Shown: positions 41,556-52,052 of the stretch, piece by piece
Numbering within the stretch: position 1 is the first letter of the stretch
Layout: each line of letters opens with the position of its first letter
The notes under the pieces: generated by a model
Told to the model about the DNA's origin: nothing
Database searches by the model: none
What the model saw: the letters and a program-made list of their open reading frames with translations, nothing else
DNA from: Cydia pomonella
Lineage: Eukaryota > Arthropoda > Insecta > Lepidoptera > Tortricidae
Reading direction: 5' to 3'
DNA length: 64,000 bases
Assembly (NCBI RefSeq): GCF_033807575.1
Contig: NC_084710.1
Coordinates: forward strand, 21,556,357 to 21,620,356
Translations under genes and position numbers: made by a program

Positions 41556-42089
41556 ATGGACGTTTAGGTAAACCCGCATAAAGCACTGATTTTGTCGATC
41601 TTATTTGTGAATTTCGTAAAGTTTGGACTATTACACATATCCTGTACTTTAACTTTAATAAACTACATTTTTGTTATTATAAATTTGAAGTAGTGTAAAT
41701 GAAAGTTAGACGAAAACGAACTCCAGAAACTACTTCAAAACAAGTAACAATTTCTCTGAAAATCGACTTATTTTCAACGTAATTTTAATACTTGAACAAT
41801 CTACAACATTTGCTGAAACTGTTCGTATACATCATTTTGTATAATTTACCACCATAATTTTTTGATGAATTTTTACAAACTGTCCCTTCTCGTCACATAT
41901 TACCGGGGACGCACGCTTGCGACCTCATTATTAAAAGCCAAGATGAGAAGACGTGCTAATAGAAACCAATACTTGTTATTTAGATATTACGTAACAAAAG
42001 GTGTACAATTTCAACGACAAAATCTATCAATTTTACATTTTTGCTCTGAAATCGTTATCGTTGACACTTTTTATATCTATCAATGAGGA
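41556..42089. other. unassigned sequence
   Basis: AT-rich. The 74-codon frame at 41862-42086 has no recognisable domain. Confidence 0.4.
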
Positions 42090-42332
42090 TATTTAAACTA
42101 CGTCGTACAAAAAACAGCAGCCAAATAACACTAGACCCTACTCATAGTGTTGTGTTCCTGCCTGTGAGTAAGGTTGCCAGAGCTCAAAGAGGGGGGGTCG
42201 GGTTTAGGGTCGGCAACGCGCATGTAACTCCTCTGGAGTTGCAGGCGTACATAGGCTACGGAGACTGCTTACCATCAGGCGGGCCGTATGCTTGTTTGCC
42301 ACCGACGTACTATTAAAAAAAAGAAAAAAAAC
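42090..42332 (+). mobile_element. NA-B copy with internal deletion
   Basis: The head TTTAAACTACGTC is followed almost at once by CAGCAGCCAAATAACACTAG, skipping about 140 bases of the full-length body. It then continues through GGTTGCCAGAGCTCAAAGAG to the shared tail and an A-rich end. Confidence 0.75.
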
Positions 42333-42455
42333 GTCCCATAGTAACAACATCGCCATAAAAAGCCAAAAAAGTAACAATAAATATATGTTTTTTATTACTT
42401 GACATCAACTTTGAAACTAGGCGAATCCCAATAAGTTTATAGGACATTTTAGTTT
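42333..42455. repeat. family Q copy 2
   Basis: GTCCCATAGTAACAACATCGCC...ACTTTGAAACTAGGCGAATC aligns with 8786-8915. It directly follows the NA-B tail. Confidence 0.45.
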
Positions 42456-42778
42456 TTAAATATGATCAAGAATACTCTATTAAAATCTTCCGGGTTCGTC
42501 GTGAAACACCGTGTGTATTTATAAGCCTTTTAAAGAAAAACTCGTATTTACATTACTTATGACGGTTCTTCCGGAGTTCCGGAGATAATCCACCTTAAGG
42601 CTCGTGGGACCTCAAGTCCTTTAAAAATGCTCTCCATCATGAGCTCCGATTCGGTGATTAATCAAATTTCCGGGGCCCTTAAGAGGTTCACAGCCGTCAA
42701 GGGAAATTCTCTGGAATAAAGTAGATGAATGGTATAACGCCGGATCTACAATAATGATTAATATTTATTACATTAAAT
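42456..42778. other. unassigned sequence
   Basis: Nothing recognised. Confidence 0.4.
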
Positions 42779-42996
42779 AAAGTGCTACTTTACCGCACTA
42801 GTGAGAAAATTAGCATATTACGTTACTGTGTCGTACATTTAAAGAGCCATATGTACTGTAAAACGTTGTACGATACATGTGCGAATAGGTAATTCGCAAC
42901 TAGTATCGATATAAAACACTCCCTTCGGTCGTGTTTTAATTTATCGTCACTCGTTTCGAATTTCCTATTTTTCGCACTTGTATCGTAATGTACTAT
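42779..42996 (-). mobile_element. foldback family D, copy 2
   Basis: Reverse complement of 26271-26510: ATATGTACTGTAAAACGTTG, CGATACATGTGCGAATAGGT, CACTCCCTTCGGTCGTG and CGCACTTGTATCGTAATG in order. ATATGTACTGTAAAACGTTG recurs once more at 43099-43118. Confidence 0.75.
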
Positions 42997-43002
42997 TTTA
43001 TA

Positions 43003-43070
43003 CTACATTGGTATCAACAAGCATACGGCCCGCCAGATGGTAAGCAGTCTTCGTAGCCTATGGCCCTATA
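43003..43070 (-). repeat. LINE-B/NA-B tail fragment
   Basis: AACAAGCATACGGCCCGCCAGATGGTAAGCAGTC, then GTAGCCTATGG, the reverse complement of the shared tail. It abuts family D. Confidence 0.6.
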
Positions 43071-43170
43071 CGTGCGTATGTCGAAAATTTAAAGGGTCAT
43101 ATGTACTGTAAAACGTTGTACAATACACGTGCGGAAACCTAGTCCTACTTTTCGAACTTGTAACAAAATA

Positions 43171-43285
43171 TTTTTTATTTAAACTTTATTGCACAGTTAT
43201 AAAAGGCGGACTTATATAAAAGGCGGACTTAATGCCACACGGCATTCTCTACCAGACTACCAGTCAACCTTTAGGCCAAACAAAA
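43171..43285 (-). mobile_element. LINE tail family E, copy 4
   Basis: On the minus strand: GGTTGACTGGTAGTCTGGTAG, GAATGCCGTGTGGCATTAAG, a duplicated TCCGCCTTTTATA segment, and TGCAATAAAGTTTAAATAAA. Confidence 0.65.
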
Positions 43286-43504
43286 AAGCAAAGTTGAAGC
43301 AAATACTTAATGTTTTTAATCTTAACGTTTGAAAATTTATTGAATTTGTTGATTTTCTTTCATCAGTTAATTTTTTTTAAATGTATGGGCGTGACGGACG
43401 TGATTTTTCGGACATTTTTTTTAAGCATCGAGATTGAATACACTAGTGAATCTGAGGTGAAAGAACCCTAAAAAACCAGGATCTGTGAGAATCAGGTCTT
43501 CAAT

Positions 43505-43560
43505 ATTTTTATAGAAAATCTCGTAGCACCGGTGCTACTGCTACGAGTGCTACGTTTATG
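43505..43560 (+). repeat. GCTAC-rich repeat, left
   Basis: TCGTAGCACCGGTGCTACTG, then CTACGAGTGCTACGTTTATG and AATGCTACC: irregular GCTAC/GTAGC units with short palindromes. Confidence 0.6.
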
Positions 43561-43568
43561 AATGCTAC

Positions 43569-43724
43569 CAGGCATATTCGAATTTTAGTTATTCGATCTG
43601 TTTCCGATATGATATTGATGTCAGTGTCACAATTGATATTTCTTTAACCAAAAACGTCACTCTTGACACTGACAGATCAGTATCATATCGGAAACATCGA
43701 ATTACTAAAATTCGAATACGCCTG
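43569..43724. mobile_element. 156-bp foldback MITE
   Basis: CAGGCATATTCGAATTTTAG (left) and CTAAAATTCGAATACGCCTG (right) bound arms that continue through TTTCCGATATGATA / TATCATATCGGAAA. The centre has AAAACGTCACTCTTGACAC. Confidence 0.85.
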
Positions 43725-43744
43725 CAAGTCATATATACCAATTA

Positions 43745-43905
43745 CGGCCCAATTCGAATAATGCTTAATATAAAATGTCACAGCGATACGATACCGATCT
43801 GTCAGCGTCAAAAGTGACATTTCTTCAACCAAAAACGTCACTTTTGACACTGGCAGATAGAAATCGTATCTGTGATATCTTATAAGCATTGTTCGAATTG
43901 GGCCG
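43745..43905. mobile_element. 161-bp MITE with TTA duplication, related to MITE-C
   Basis: CGGCCCAATTCGAATAATGC and GCATTGTTCGAATTGGGCCG are near-perfect inverted ends flanked by TTA (43742-43744, 43906-43908). The ends resemble MITE-C but the core differs (AAAACGTCACTTTTGACAC). Probably Harbinger-like. Confidence 0.88.
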
Positions 43906-43934
43906 TTAGGTGCGCTGACTGCACGACTTTTCCC

Positions 43935-43995
43935 GGACATTCGTAGCATCGGCGCTACAGCTACGAGCGCTACGTTTATTGTTGCTACGCCGTAG
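43935..43995 (+). repeat. GCTAC-rich repeat, right
   Basis: TCGTAGCATCGGCGCTACAG, CTACGAGCGCTACGTTTATT, GTTGCTACGCCGTAG. It is a second copy of 43505-43560. The pair brackets the two foldback MITEs. Confidence 0.6.
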
Positions 43996-44129
43996 TAGTT
44001 ACGGCTGATATTTTAGGATTTTTAGCAAATAAGAGCATTTTCACACTAACATTTCTTTTGGGCAAAATAAAACTTTTTCAGATTTTGAAACTACGACATT
44101 TATTTGATTTTAAATTTAGCCAAGAACAT

Positions 44130-44199
44130 CACCTAGGGGAAGGGGGGTGGGGTCAAAAAGTAGCCGAAAAAACCTCGCGTGATTTGTGCACAAGCCCAA
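44130..44199 (+). repeat. MITE-I right-end fragment
   Basis: GGGGTGGGGTCAAAAAGTAG...CGCGTGATTTGTGCACAAGCCC matches the end of MITE-I (12681-12933) together with its G/C-rich tract. Confidence 0.7.
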
Positions 44200-45080
44200 A
44201 CAACCTAGTTTATTTACATGTAATGCCTTAAAAACAGGGCTCTTATTGAATTAAGCTCAATAATCTAATCACTAATCAGATATGGCATAACAAACGAAAG
44301 AAAGAAAGATAAAATATATAATTTTTGTCGGGCTTGATCTAACTTGTATAATGTGTGTTTTTTATACTCGTATCATAACTTGTGATCTAAATTAGTTATA
44401 AATACACAATTAACAGTGTGTAACTACAAATATAACCGGGTTTATTGCGTAGCTATTAAAAATAGTTTTTATTTTTATTTTTACACTAATTATTTCAAAG
44501 AAATAGCCAGTCGTTTAAATCGTACTATAGCATACTGGCATAGGTACGATTTAAACACCAAGTATTTTGGAGTCGTATAAGTATGATTTCGGATTCTAGT
44601 AAAAAATACTTATTTTTTAAACCTATATGTAAGCAATAAACTTGTTAAACGATTCATACATACAATTTACCACCACCACCCAGGTACGATTTAACCAACT
44701 CTTCGGTTAAATCGTACCGATGGCAATGCTTCCGATAAAATGCATTTTGACTATGTTAATTTCATCACAGAATGCTCATCTTTATTATGAATGTAGCCAA
44801 GATACTGAACTTTCATGTACATAGTCAAATACATTTGTAACTTCAAACACAAAATATCCACGTTTAAGTGAAAACTGGTACGATATAACCGACTCTCCCC
44901 TTTACGTCAGTCGGGTTAAAATTCATGAGTAACATTAATGTGCACCGAATTTATCGACAAAGTGGCGACGTCAGTATTAATTTTAAAGTGTTTTACTCAA
45001 ATTTCTTCATCGAAATAAGTCATAAGCAGGTCCTTATTCGGGGTCTTCGAAAATATATATATATTTTTATTACACTGCGG
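44200..45080. other. unassigned, with a perfect hairpin at 44683-44718
   Basis: GGTACGATTTAACC and GGTTAAATCGTACC are 14-bp perfect arms around an 8-base loop. GGTACGATTTAA occurs again near 44536 and GGTACGATATAACC near 44878. No gene recognised. Confidence 0.6.
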
Positions 45081-45211
45081 CATACCACGACGGTGGCAAA
45101 CAAGCATACGGCCCGTCTGATGGTAAGCAGTCACCGCAGCCTATAGACGGCTGCAACTCCGGATGTGTTACATGCGCATTGCCGACCCTTTAAATCCTGT
45201 ACCTCATTCGG
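45081..45211 (-). mobile_element. LINE-B 3' end fragment
   Basis: The reverse complement reads GAGGTACAGGATTTAAAGGG, GGCAATGCGCATGTAACACA and the tail CATCAGACGGGCCGTATGC, ending CGTCGTGGTATG. It is the LINE-B form (TACAGG-TTTAAAGGG), not the NA-B form. Confidence 0.7.
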
Positions 45212-45580
45212 TTTTCGTATGTTTCTTTTATCCTTATGAATGTTTTAATTATACGGAATTTTGACTCTTAGAGACTCTATACATCTCTAAGGATAATTTG
45301 ATAAAAATCATTTCGTTCTGACATTTAGAGATATTTACACCTCTAATTTTTATCTTTTTTACATTTTTTTGTATGACTATATTTTGTAAAATTTTTAGTA
45401 TTAAATTTGATCTATGAATTATATTCATTAGTATTATATATGGAATAATATTTACAACATCAATAAATTGCTCTGATAATTAGATTAAGATAATTATATG
45501 TAATACTGTCTTACTATTCATAAGTGCTTGTTGCTAGGCCTACATGAATAAAGTATATTTGAATTGAATTGAATTAATTT
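45212..45580 (+). mobile_element. Jockey-like 3' UTR with GAATT-type tail
   Basis: CATAAGTGCTTGTTGCTAGG, CCTACATGAATAAAGTATAT, then TGAATTGAATTGAATT, the usual 3' end of lepidopteran Jockey-like elements. Only the end (about 45480-45580) is certain. A second, weaker tail (GAATAAATGTTGAAGTTGAAG) is at 45839-45859. Confidence 0.6.
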
Positions 45581-45952
45581 TAGATTTTTTTTTGTATATC
45601 TTTTAGGTTTTTTATTATTGATATTTTTTTTATTTGTATATACCTCTAAATGTCGATTTAGAGACTTTATACATCTCTAAGTAATAATAAAATTTTACTT
45701 ATTTTTTCTTTAAACAATAATACTTTAGTTTGCATTAATATTTTCAATGAATTGTATTTTATAATTGTTGATGTGCTTGTTTTTGCTTGTATGTAAATTC
45801 CATGTTGACGTGTGAAAGTGCCTTGTGGCCTATTTGCTGAATAAATGTTGAAGTTGAAGTACACTCCTGTTTTAAGAACCCCATACTGATAAATATTATT
45901 ATATTCTTGATAATTTTAACAAAAGTTTCGTTTGTGTATGAAAGCAAAAGGA

Positions 45953-45953
<1 letters not shown>

Positions 45954-46004
<51 letters not shown>
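45954..46004. repeat. (TA)n microsatellite
   Basis: About 25 TA units, immediately next to the T-rich (poly-A) end of the LINE-K copy. Confidence 0.9.
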
Positions 46005-46012
<8 letters not shown>

Positions 46013-46190
46013 TTTTTATGGTAGAGGAGGCAAACGAGCAGACGGATCACCTGATGGTAAGCGATTACCGCCGCCCATGGACACCTGCAACACCAGAGGG
46101 GTTGTAAGTGCGTTGCCGGCCTTTAAGATGGGAGTACGCTCTTTTCTTGAAGGTTTGAAGGTCGTATCGGTCGTATATTTAAAGAAAATA
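46005..46190 (-). mobile_element. LINE-K 3' end, intact C-terminal frame
   Basis: The minus strand from about 46185 reads YDRYDLQTFKKRAYSHLKGR, then RTYNPSGVAGVHGRR-stop, followed by CATCAGGTGATCCGTCTGC and a poly-A tract. It serves as reference for the decayed copy at 19544-19758. 5'-truncated. Confidence 0.85.
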
Positions 46191-46712
46191 ATTGTTCTTT
46201 GAATTTTTAATGACTTTTGTGAACATAGTAATAAGAAAAATATTTCTAAAAGTTATTTGGCAAACTATTTTTGGGACACCGCGTACTACGAGATTATGTC
46301 GGAAATTGTGAGGTAAACTTTGTAAATAAATATTTACTAAGGGAATATGAATTTCTGGGGATAATCTAAAGTTAGCTCGCTTTTAGGCACCTGGACCAGG
46401 TGAATTGGTCGAGTAGATTAAGATATGGCTTTATCGCGTAACTGGCTTCAGCTGTGGCTAAAAGCTTAAAACAAAATTATAATGAAATATAGTTAGCGGG
46501 TTTAAAGTATACTTTCGTACTAACTACATACTCGTACGTAGGTACTTTAGAGTCGCTAAATTAAATAATTTGATCCAAAAATATATACATGGTACCTACC
46601 AGACTTTTATAATTTTTTTGGTGGAATATAATACAATTATCATTGAAATTATAATTCGTAACAATTTTTGCACAAAAGCTTGGCAAAAATAGCTCATGGA
46701 TTACTTTTTAGG
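46191..46712. other. unassigned sequence
   Basis: Nothing recognised. Confidence 0.45.
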
Positions 46713-47163
46713 GTTCCGAAATCAACTAGGAACCCTTATAGCTTCACCATGTCCGTCTGTCCGTCTGTCTGTCTGTCCGAGGCTTTGCTCCGTGGTCGTT
46801 AGTGCTAGAAACCTGAAATTTGGCATGGATATATAAATCAATAAAGCCGACAAAGTCGTACAATAAAATGTGTCCCCCCCCCCTCTAACTTTTGAACCGT
46901 AGGTCCAAAAAATATATGAAAAAAATCTTGGAAGTAGAGCTTAAGAAAGACATTAAATGAAAACTATATCGGATATGATCAGTTTAGGTGTTTTTGAGTT
47001 ATCGCAAAAAGTTTCCCCTTCATAGTAAAAAGACGTACACCCACAGTTCATCCCTTGGTTAACAATCTACCATACTTTAAGCTCCAGTTTAGCTTATTGG
47101 GACGGAAGAGTAACTACGGAACCCTACTCTGAGCATGGCCCGACATGCTCTTGGCCGGTTTTT
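46713..47163 (-). mobile_element. F element copy 6, third body type
   Basis: On the minus strand it starts AACCGGCCAAGAGCATGTCG, has GTAGGGTTCCGTAG and ends CTATAAGGGTTCC...GGAACCCTAAAA, with (GACA)n before the end. The middle differs from copies 3 and 4 (GGGGGGGACACATTTTATTG). Confidence 0.7.
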
Positions 47164-47216
47164 TTCTTAAAAAAACATGGACTATGTAAAATGCTGTTCC
47201 AGTCCACGTTCATTAT

Positions 47217-47495
47217 GATAAATAAATAATAATAAATAAATAAATATTATAGGACATTATTACACAAATTGACTAAGTCCCACAGTAAGCTCAATAAGGC
47301 TTGTGTTGAGGGTACTTAGACAACGATATATATAATATATAAATATTTATAAATACTTAAATACATAGAAAACACCCATGACTCAGGAACAAATATCCAT
47401 GCTCATCACATGAATAAATGCCCTTACCAGGATTTGAACCCGGGACCATCAGCTTCGTAGGCAGGGTCACTACCCACTAGGCCAAACCAGTCGTC
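47217..47495 (-). mobile_element. SINE-A copy, complete, minus strand
   Basis: Reverse complement of the family consensus: tail AAATAATAATAAATAAATAA, then AGGACATTATTACACAAATT ... CCAGGATTTGAACCCGGGAC (box B) ... CACTAGGCCAAACCAGTCGTC (box A). Confidence 0.9.
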
Positions 47496-47876
47496 AAGAT
47501 ATCAATTGAAACTACAAAGTATAATAAAAATGGTAATATTTTACCATCGTTTCCTACAATATCATCACATCAGACCCAGACGCATACGCCTCAAAGACAG
47601 TACTCATCAACTATTCACTTAGGGCCGGAACATTCCGACGGACATGTTTATTTGGACCTTTATTGACATAAATTATTCTGTACCTGTGAGTGTATCTAAT
47701 ATTAAAGTATTCAAGCGATTTGAGACAGTAAGGGCTTGGTAATTAGTATCCAAATCGTGTGAGGAAAGAATGACGCTAAGATCACTTTGGTTCTGAGCCA
47801 GGTGAGTGACTAAAATATTATTTTAAGTGGGACTCCTATGCAACAAACGTGATTTTACTGCCGTTATTTGCGTAAT
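47496..47876. other. unassigned sequence
   Basis: Nothing recognised. Confidence 0.45.
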
Positions 47877-48028
47877 AGTACGGAACCCTTCGTGCGCGAG
47901 TCCGACTTGCGCTTGGTCGGTTTTTCTTTCAATCACGGTTATGAGATACAGCTCGATGACAGACAAACGGAGAGTGCAGTCTTAGTAATAGGGTCCCGTT
48001 TTTACCCTTTGTGTACAGAGCCCTAAAA
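47877..48028. mobile_element. two F element ends, head to head
   Basis: 47877-47925 is a minus-strand 5' end (ACGGAACCCTTCGTGCGCGA). 47932-48027 is a plus-strand 3' end (TGAGATACAGCTCGATGACAG...TACAGAGCCCTAAAA). Either a deletion/rearrangement of two copies or an inverted derivative. Confidence 0.55.
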
Positions 48029-48894
48029 AAGATCTCGGCAAATGAAAAACCGCCGTCTTATAAATCTCGAAAGCCACGTTGTGGTTCAAGTGATTTAAAA
48101 TTATGGTAAAATTGAGTAAAGTGATTTAACAATTTCAATATTAAAACATCGATCCCTGTAGATACAGTAACCATTAAATTTTCGCTATTTGATACACATA
48201 TCAAAAAACACCAACCCATTAATATAAAATCCTGTGCAAGCAAAAATCCATTCCCAACGAGCAAACAAACCCCGATGAGTGAGTAATGATGTTTCGTAAC
48301 AACAAATTACCTCCTGAAATGTAACAAACAGACGTAACCATTTAAACCCGGGCAAATATTGACAATTTAAAAACTTCAGTTTAAACTCGAACCGGACCAA
48401 ACCCAACCTTAATGTAATGGATTAAAGTTTGAATTTTAACAGCGTTTTTGTGCAACCAACTTGTTTAATTTAGGCCCAGCGCACCTTTGTGTTGGAAAAT
48501 AAAATAAAAAAAAAAACTTTTTGTCTACATTTTCGTAATACAGAGGGATGTCAAAGGAATTTTTCCGGAGGGAATTTTGCGAACGGAATTCCCTTTTCGA
48601 ACAGAGTTGGTCGTTTATTGAAATTGGTTTGGAAGTGTTTTGACATAATTAAATTTGAAGCTTTTTGTCAGTTTCCTTAAACAGTTAACATTTACATCAT
48701 TTTATCTTTTAATATTTGGCGGGTTATTGTACATAAATTAATTGGTATTTAGTTTTTACTTTACCAAAAAATTTTCCGTCGTTGATCTAAATCACCTCTC
48801 TGAATTTATGCCTAGATATATTTTCCATCCTTCTCCATTTTTCTAAGCCTATATCAGCTACGTTAGTTTTTCACAATACTTATTAGAATTAAGT
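48029..48894. other. unassigned sequence
   Basis: No gene recognised. Frames of 63-73 codons show no known domain. Confidence 0.4.
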
Positions 48895-49047
48895 AGTGTC
48901 AGACCAAGCTAAAATAGCAGCGATTTTGATAGCCCAGCCTGTGCAAGTGTTAAGTAAACGTCATAATTTCATAAAATTTGACGTATAAAAAAACACTTGC
49001 ACTGTCCGGGCTGTGAATAAGCTGCCAACTTATCTTGGTCTGACTCT
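48895..49047. mobile_element. 153-bp foldback MITE
   Basis: AGTGTCAGACCAAGCTAAAA and TTATCTTGGTCTGACTCT are inverted ends, and GCCCAGCCTGTGCAAGTGTT / AACACTTGCACTGTCCGGGC extend the stem. TA flanks both sides. Confidence 0.82.
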
Positions 49048-49107
49048 AAATTATTTACGCGCAGCTTGACTCTTATGAAGAAGAGATTAAAAGTGCTAAA
49101 GTCTTTT

Positions 49108-49358
49108 GACGACCGGTCTGGCCTAGTGGGTAGTGACCCTGCCTACGACGACGATGGTCCCGGGTTCAAATCCTGGTAAGGGCATTTATTCGTGTGATGA
49201 ACATGGATATTTGTTCCTGAGTCATGGGTGTTTTCTATGTATTTAAGTATTTATATTTTATATATATCGTTGTCTAAGTACCCTCAATACAAGCCTTATT
49301 GAGCTTGCTATGGGACTTAGTCAATTTGTGTAATAATGTCCTATAATATAAAAAAAAA
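49108..49358 (+). mobile_element. SINE-A copy
   Basis: GACGACCGGTCTGGCCTAGTG (box A), CCCGGGTTCAAATCCTGG (box B), the body with a 20-base deletion in the TATTTATA region, and an A(9) tail. Confidence 0.88.
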
Positions 49359-49569
49359 GTGCTTGGAAAAACCCTTAATTACTAGGTAAATATATTTCTG
49401 AAAAATCAGCGTCTTTTCTGTGGACATTACAAACGTTAACGATCCTTTTTTCTATGATTATCCTACAAATTTTAAGAAGCAGAAGGTTAAACATGTTTTA
49501 AAGTTCATTTAATGATATATTATCCTCAGGAAAGTAGCATAAACTTAACTTATACGGATTTTCCAGATA

Positions 49570-49807
49570 TAGAGCAATAGAGCAGAGCTCAATTGCTTAC
49601 AGAAAACCGCAGACAAATAACACAAGACCCTACTTATAGTGTGGTGTTCCTGCCGGTGAGTGAGGTTGTCAGAGCTCAACGAGGGTACGGAGTGTTAGGG
49701 TTGGCAACGCCTATGTAACTCAGGAGTTGCAGGCGTGCATAGGCTACGCATATTGCTTACCATGGCAGGCTGTATGCTTGTTTGCCATCGACGTAGTTTA
49801 AAAAAAC
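49570..49807 (+). mobile_element. NA-B copy, truncated
   Basis: GAGCAGAGCTCAATTGCTTACAG, AAATAACACAAGACCCTACT, GTCAGAGCTCAACGAGGGTA and a decayed tail (GCAGGCTGTATGCTTGTTTG) ending in A(6). Confidence 0.7.
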
Positions 49808-49902
49808 TATACTAAAAAGGTTTTGACACAAATATTTCAACTTTTAAGTCTATGTTCATCCTCATTGTGGAAATGCGAGTAAAATCACTACTTCGAATCT
49901 AC

Positions 49903-49944
49903 ACTACACTTAAATCGAATCGATTGAATCGATTTAAGTGTAGT
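49903..49944. mobile_element. 42-bp palindrome, minimal relative of the 40.5-kb foldback
   Basis: ACTACACTTAAATCGAATCG and CGATTTAAGTGTAGT meet with only a few central bases. The flank AAAACTAACCGTCAATCATTC also matches, in inverse, the left flank of the 40.5-kb element, so this is an internally deleted copy. Confidence 0.75.
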
Positions 49945-50399
49945 AAAACTAACCGTCAATCATTCAAAACTGTTATTTTATCTATTTTCTATTATTCAAT
50001 ACTCTTATTTCAGTCTAGATACTTTGTCAAAGTTAAACTTTTTCATGGTCTAAAATCATAATACAATTGTTTCTAAAGCTTTTGCGGTTTTTGCACAAAC
50101 TTTATGTAAATTTCCAAGTCTGAGAGAGATAACTTCAAGTTTATTTAAAAGTTCTTTTTACGCTTGGCTTCAAGTTATCTTCGAACTCCGCTTAGCAAAC
50201 GTTTTGAGCGCAATCATAGTTTTATAATATTATAATGAACGGAGCAACTCATTTTATTTTTATATGGGGTCCCGAGACGTTTAAACGCTCTTGTCAAGCA
50301 TTCCAATTTGATAATCATGATTGAAGAATGACGGTTACGCTTAAGAGCCTTCAAAAATAAAAAAATGGGCAGAAAATAAAAGAAATAATTTGTTCAATT
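49945..50399. other. unassigned sequence
   Basis: Nothing recognised beyond the matching flank of the palindrome. Confidence 0.4.
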
Positions 50400-50661
50400 A
50401 AATTATATTTTGTATCTTTTATACATTTTAATAACAGAAATTCCGTATAGCATTGTAGTTATAATTAAATTAGTATAATTTTAGATTAGTATTAGATTAG
50501 ATTTAGGCTAAGTTTAGGTAATCTCACTGTTATGTAGAATATAAATAGTCAATGTTAGGTACTCCATAATTGTTGTATTTATTACCTTTGAAAATGTTTT
50601 AGAGTAAGTTATAATATGTATGATGTGGATGTACTTTAATAATAATAAAATAAAATAAAAA
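50400..50661 (+). mobile_element. probable LINE 3' UTR
   Basis: AT-rich sequence of the TAGATTAGATTTAGGCTAAG / TGTATGATGTGGATGTACTT type ending in AATAATAATAAAATAAAATAAAA. The tail form fits a non-LTR retrotransposon end. No coding part remains. Confidence 0.45.
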
Positions 50662-50679
50662 AAGAGTCCCCAGGAAGCT

Positions 50680-50795
50680 CGGTTCTCCATACAAACGTAC
50701 TTACGCTCTCATTTTAAAACGACTAGCTAGATTGCTTTGAAACGTTATACTGTCAATAGGATAAGGTATATCTATGCCTGTAATTTACAGCCCAT
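50680..50795 (-). repeat. family G copy 2
   Basis: Reverse complement of 40250-40380 (GTTCTCCATACAAACGTAC, AAAACGACTAGCTAGATTG, AGGTATATCTATGCCTGTAA). Confidence 0.55.
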
Positions 50796-50925
50796 CAACG
50801 TGCTCACTAGCGCCACTGCTAAATAATAGTGATTATTTAAATTTAACGATAGACATTTAAAAAAGGGGGCCGCTACGTACTGTTTTTTGCTTTTAAGTAC
50901 CTATTGAATACATCATAATAGTTTT

Positions 50926-51640
50926 TTCCTACTCCTCTACTGTTATCTGTGATTTATGCATTCATTAATACGAATATAAGAACATACATAAAAGATTTCA
51001 AGAAAAGTCTATATTGTCTATTCCTCATAAAAGCTCTTGTGCTTTTATAAGCTATAATGTTACTGCGATTAATGGCTACCAACCTAACAAAACCAAAACG
51101 AATACAGTTTTAAACTAAGTGCATTGCTGCCAACTTACAAAATATTCATTTGGTTGCATAGTAAAAATAATTACTTCATAAGTCAGAAACACGCATGTGA
51201 CACCCGTAATATAGCAACACCCATAGACTACGAAGACCGCTTAGCGTTGCTTGTTAGTCTCCGTAGGCTACGGTGGCCAAAATTGAGAAAAAACTGTCCA
51301 AAAAATTAATTTAGCAAGTAGCAAGTACCAGGGCCTCATGAGTTGCGAGGAGGTGTCGCCGACCGGCCGGCCGCGGCCCGGGGCGGGCCGGGCGCGTAAC
51401 AAGGTATGCTCGCGCGTCTTGGCTATATACTCTTGCTGTAATTTGTTTACCTAAATTAAGATTTATTTTTGTTGACTCGTAGGAAAAATATTGTATGCAA
51501 CGTTGTATAAGTAGGTCAAAAAATTCTCGTGGCGTATTCCTTTACAATGTTCGCCTACGCCTTCGGCTCCGGCTCACATTGTAACTCACGCCACTCGCCT
51601 TTTTTGACCCTTCTTATACAACTGTTGCATAAAATACTAT
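50926..51640 (+). repeat. tandem duplication, unit 1 (715 bp)
   Basis: TTCCTACTCCTCTACTGTTA to CATAAAATACTAT. Repeated from 51641 at an estimated 95% or more identity. It carries a 61-codon open frame (51124-51309) kept in both units, a GC-rich block at 51338-51403 and a long inverted repeat at its right end. It has 46 bp around CGCCTACGCCTTCGGCTC that unit 2 lacks, themselves a small hairpin (TTACAATGT/ACATTGTAA). Confidence 0.92.
51338..51403 (+). CDS. candidate micro-exon in unit 1
   Basis: ATG at 51338 opens 22 codons, MSCEEVSPTGRPR to GRARNK, ending AAG before GTATGC, a plausible splice donor. The block is about 80% GC in otherwise AT-rich DNA. It differs from the unit 2 copy at three codons, all amino-acid changing. 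An upstream acceptor-like CCAG precedes it, so it could be a first coding exon or an internal one. Protein unrecognised. Confidence 0.3.
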
Positions 51641-51646
51641 TTCCTA
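51479..51646. repeat. long inverted repeat in unit 1
   Basis: GTAGGAAAAATATTGTATGC...GTATAAGTAGGTCAAAAAA pairs with TTTTTTGACCCTTCTTATAC...GCATAAAATACTATTTCCTAC, arms of about 60 bp. The duplication junction (51640/51641) falls inside the right arm. Confidence 0.85.
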
Positions 51647-52052
51647 CTCTTCTACTGTTATCTGTCATTTATGCATTCATTGACACGAATATAAGAACAT
51701 ACATAAAAGATTTCAAGAAAAGTCTATATTGTCTATTCCTCATAACAGCTCTTGTGCTTTTAATCGCTATAACGTTACTGCGATTAATGGCTACCAACCT
51801 AACAAAATCAAAACGAGTACAGTTTTAAACTAAGTGCATTGCTGCCAACTTACAAAATATTCATTTGGTTGCATAGTAAAAACAATTACTTCATAAGTCA
51901 AAAACACGCATGTGACACCCGTGATATAGCAACACCCACAGACTACGAAGACCGCTTAGCGTTGCTTGTTAGTCTCCGTAGGCTACGGTGGCCAAAACCG
52001 AGAAAAAACTGTCCAAAAATTTAATTTACCAAGTAGCAAGTACCAGGGCCAC

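Noticed and set aside
51529..51828. 99-codon frame with hydrophobic stretches, as a membrane protein
   Set aside because: It crosses the tandem duplication junction and the inverted repeat. The corresponding frame in unit 1 has a stop.
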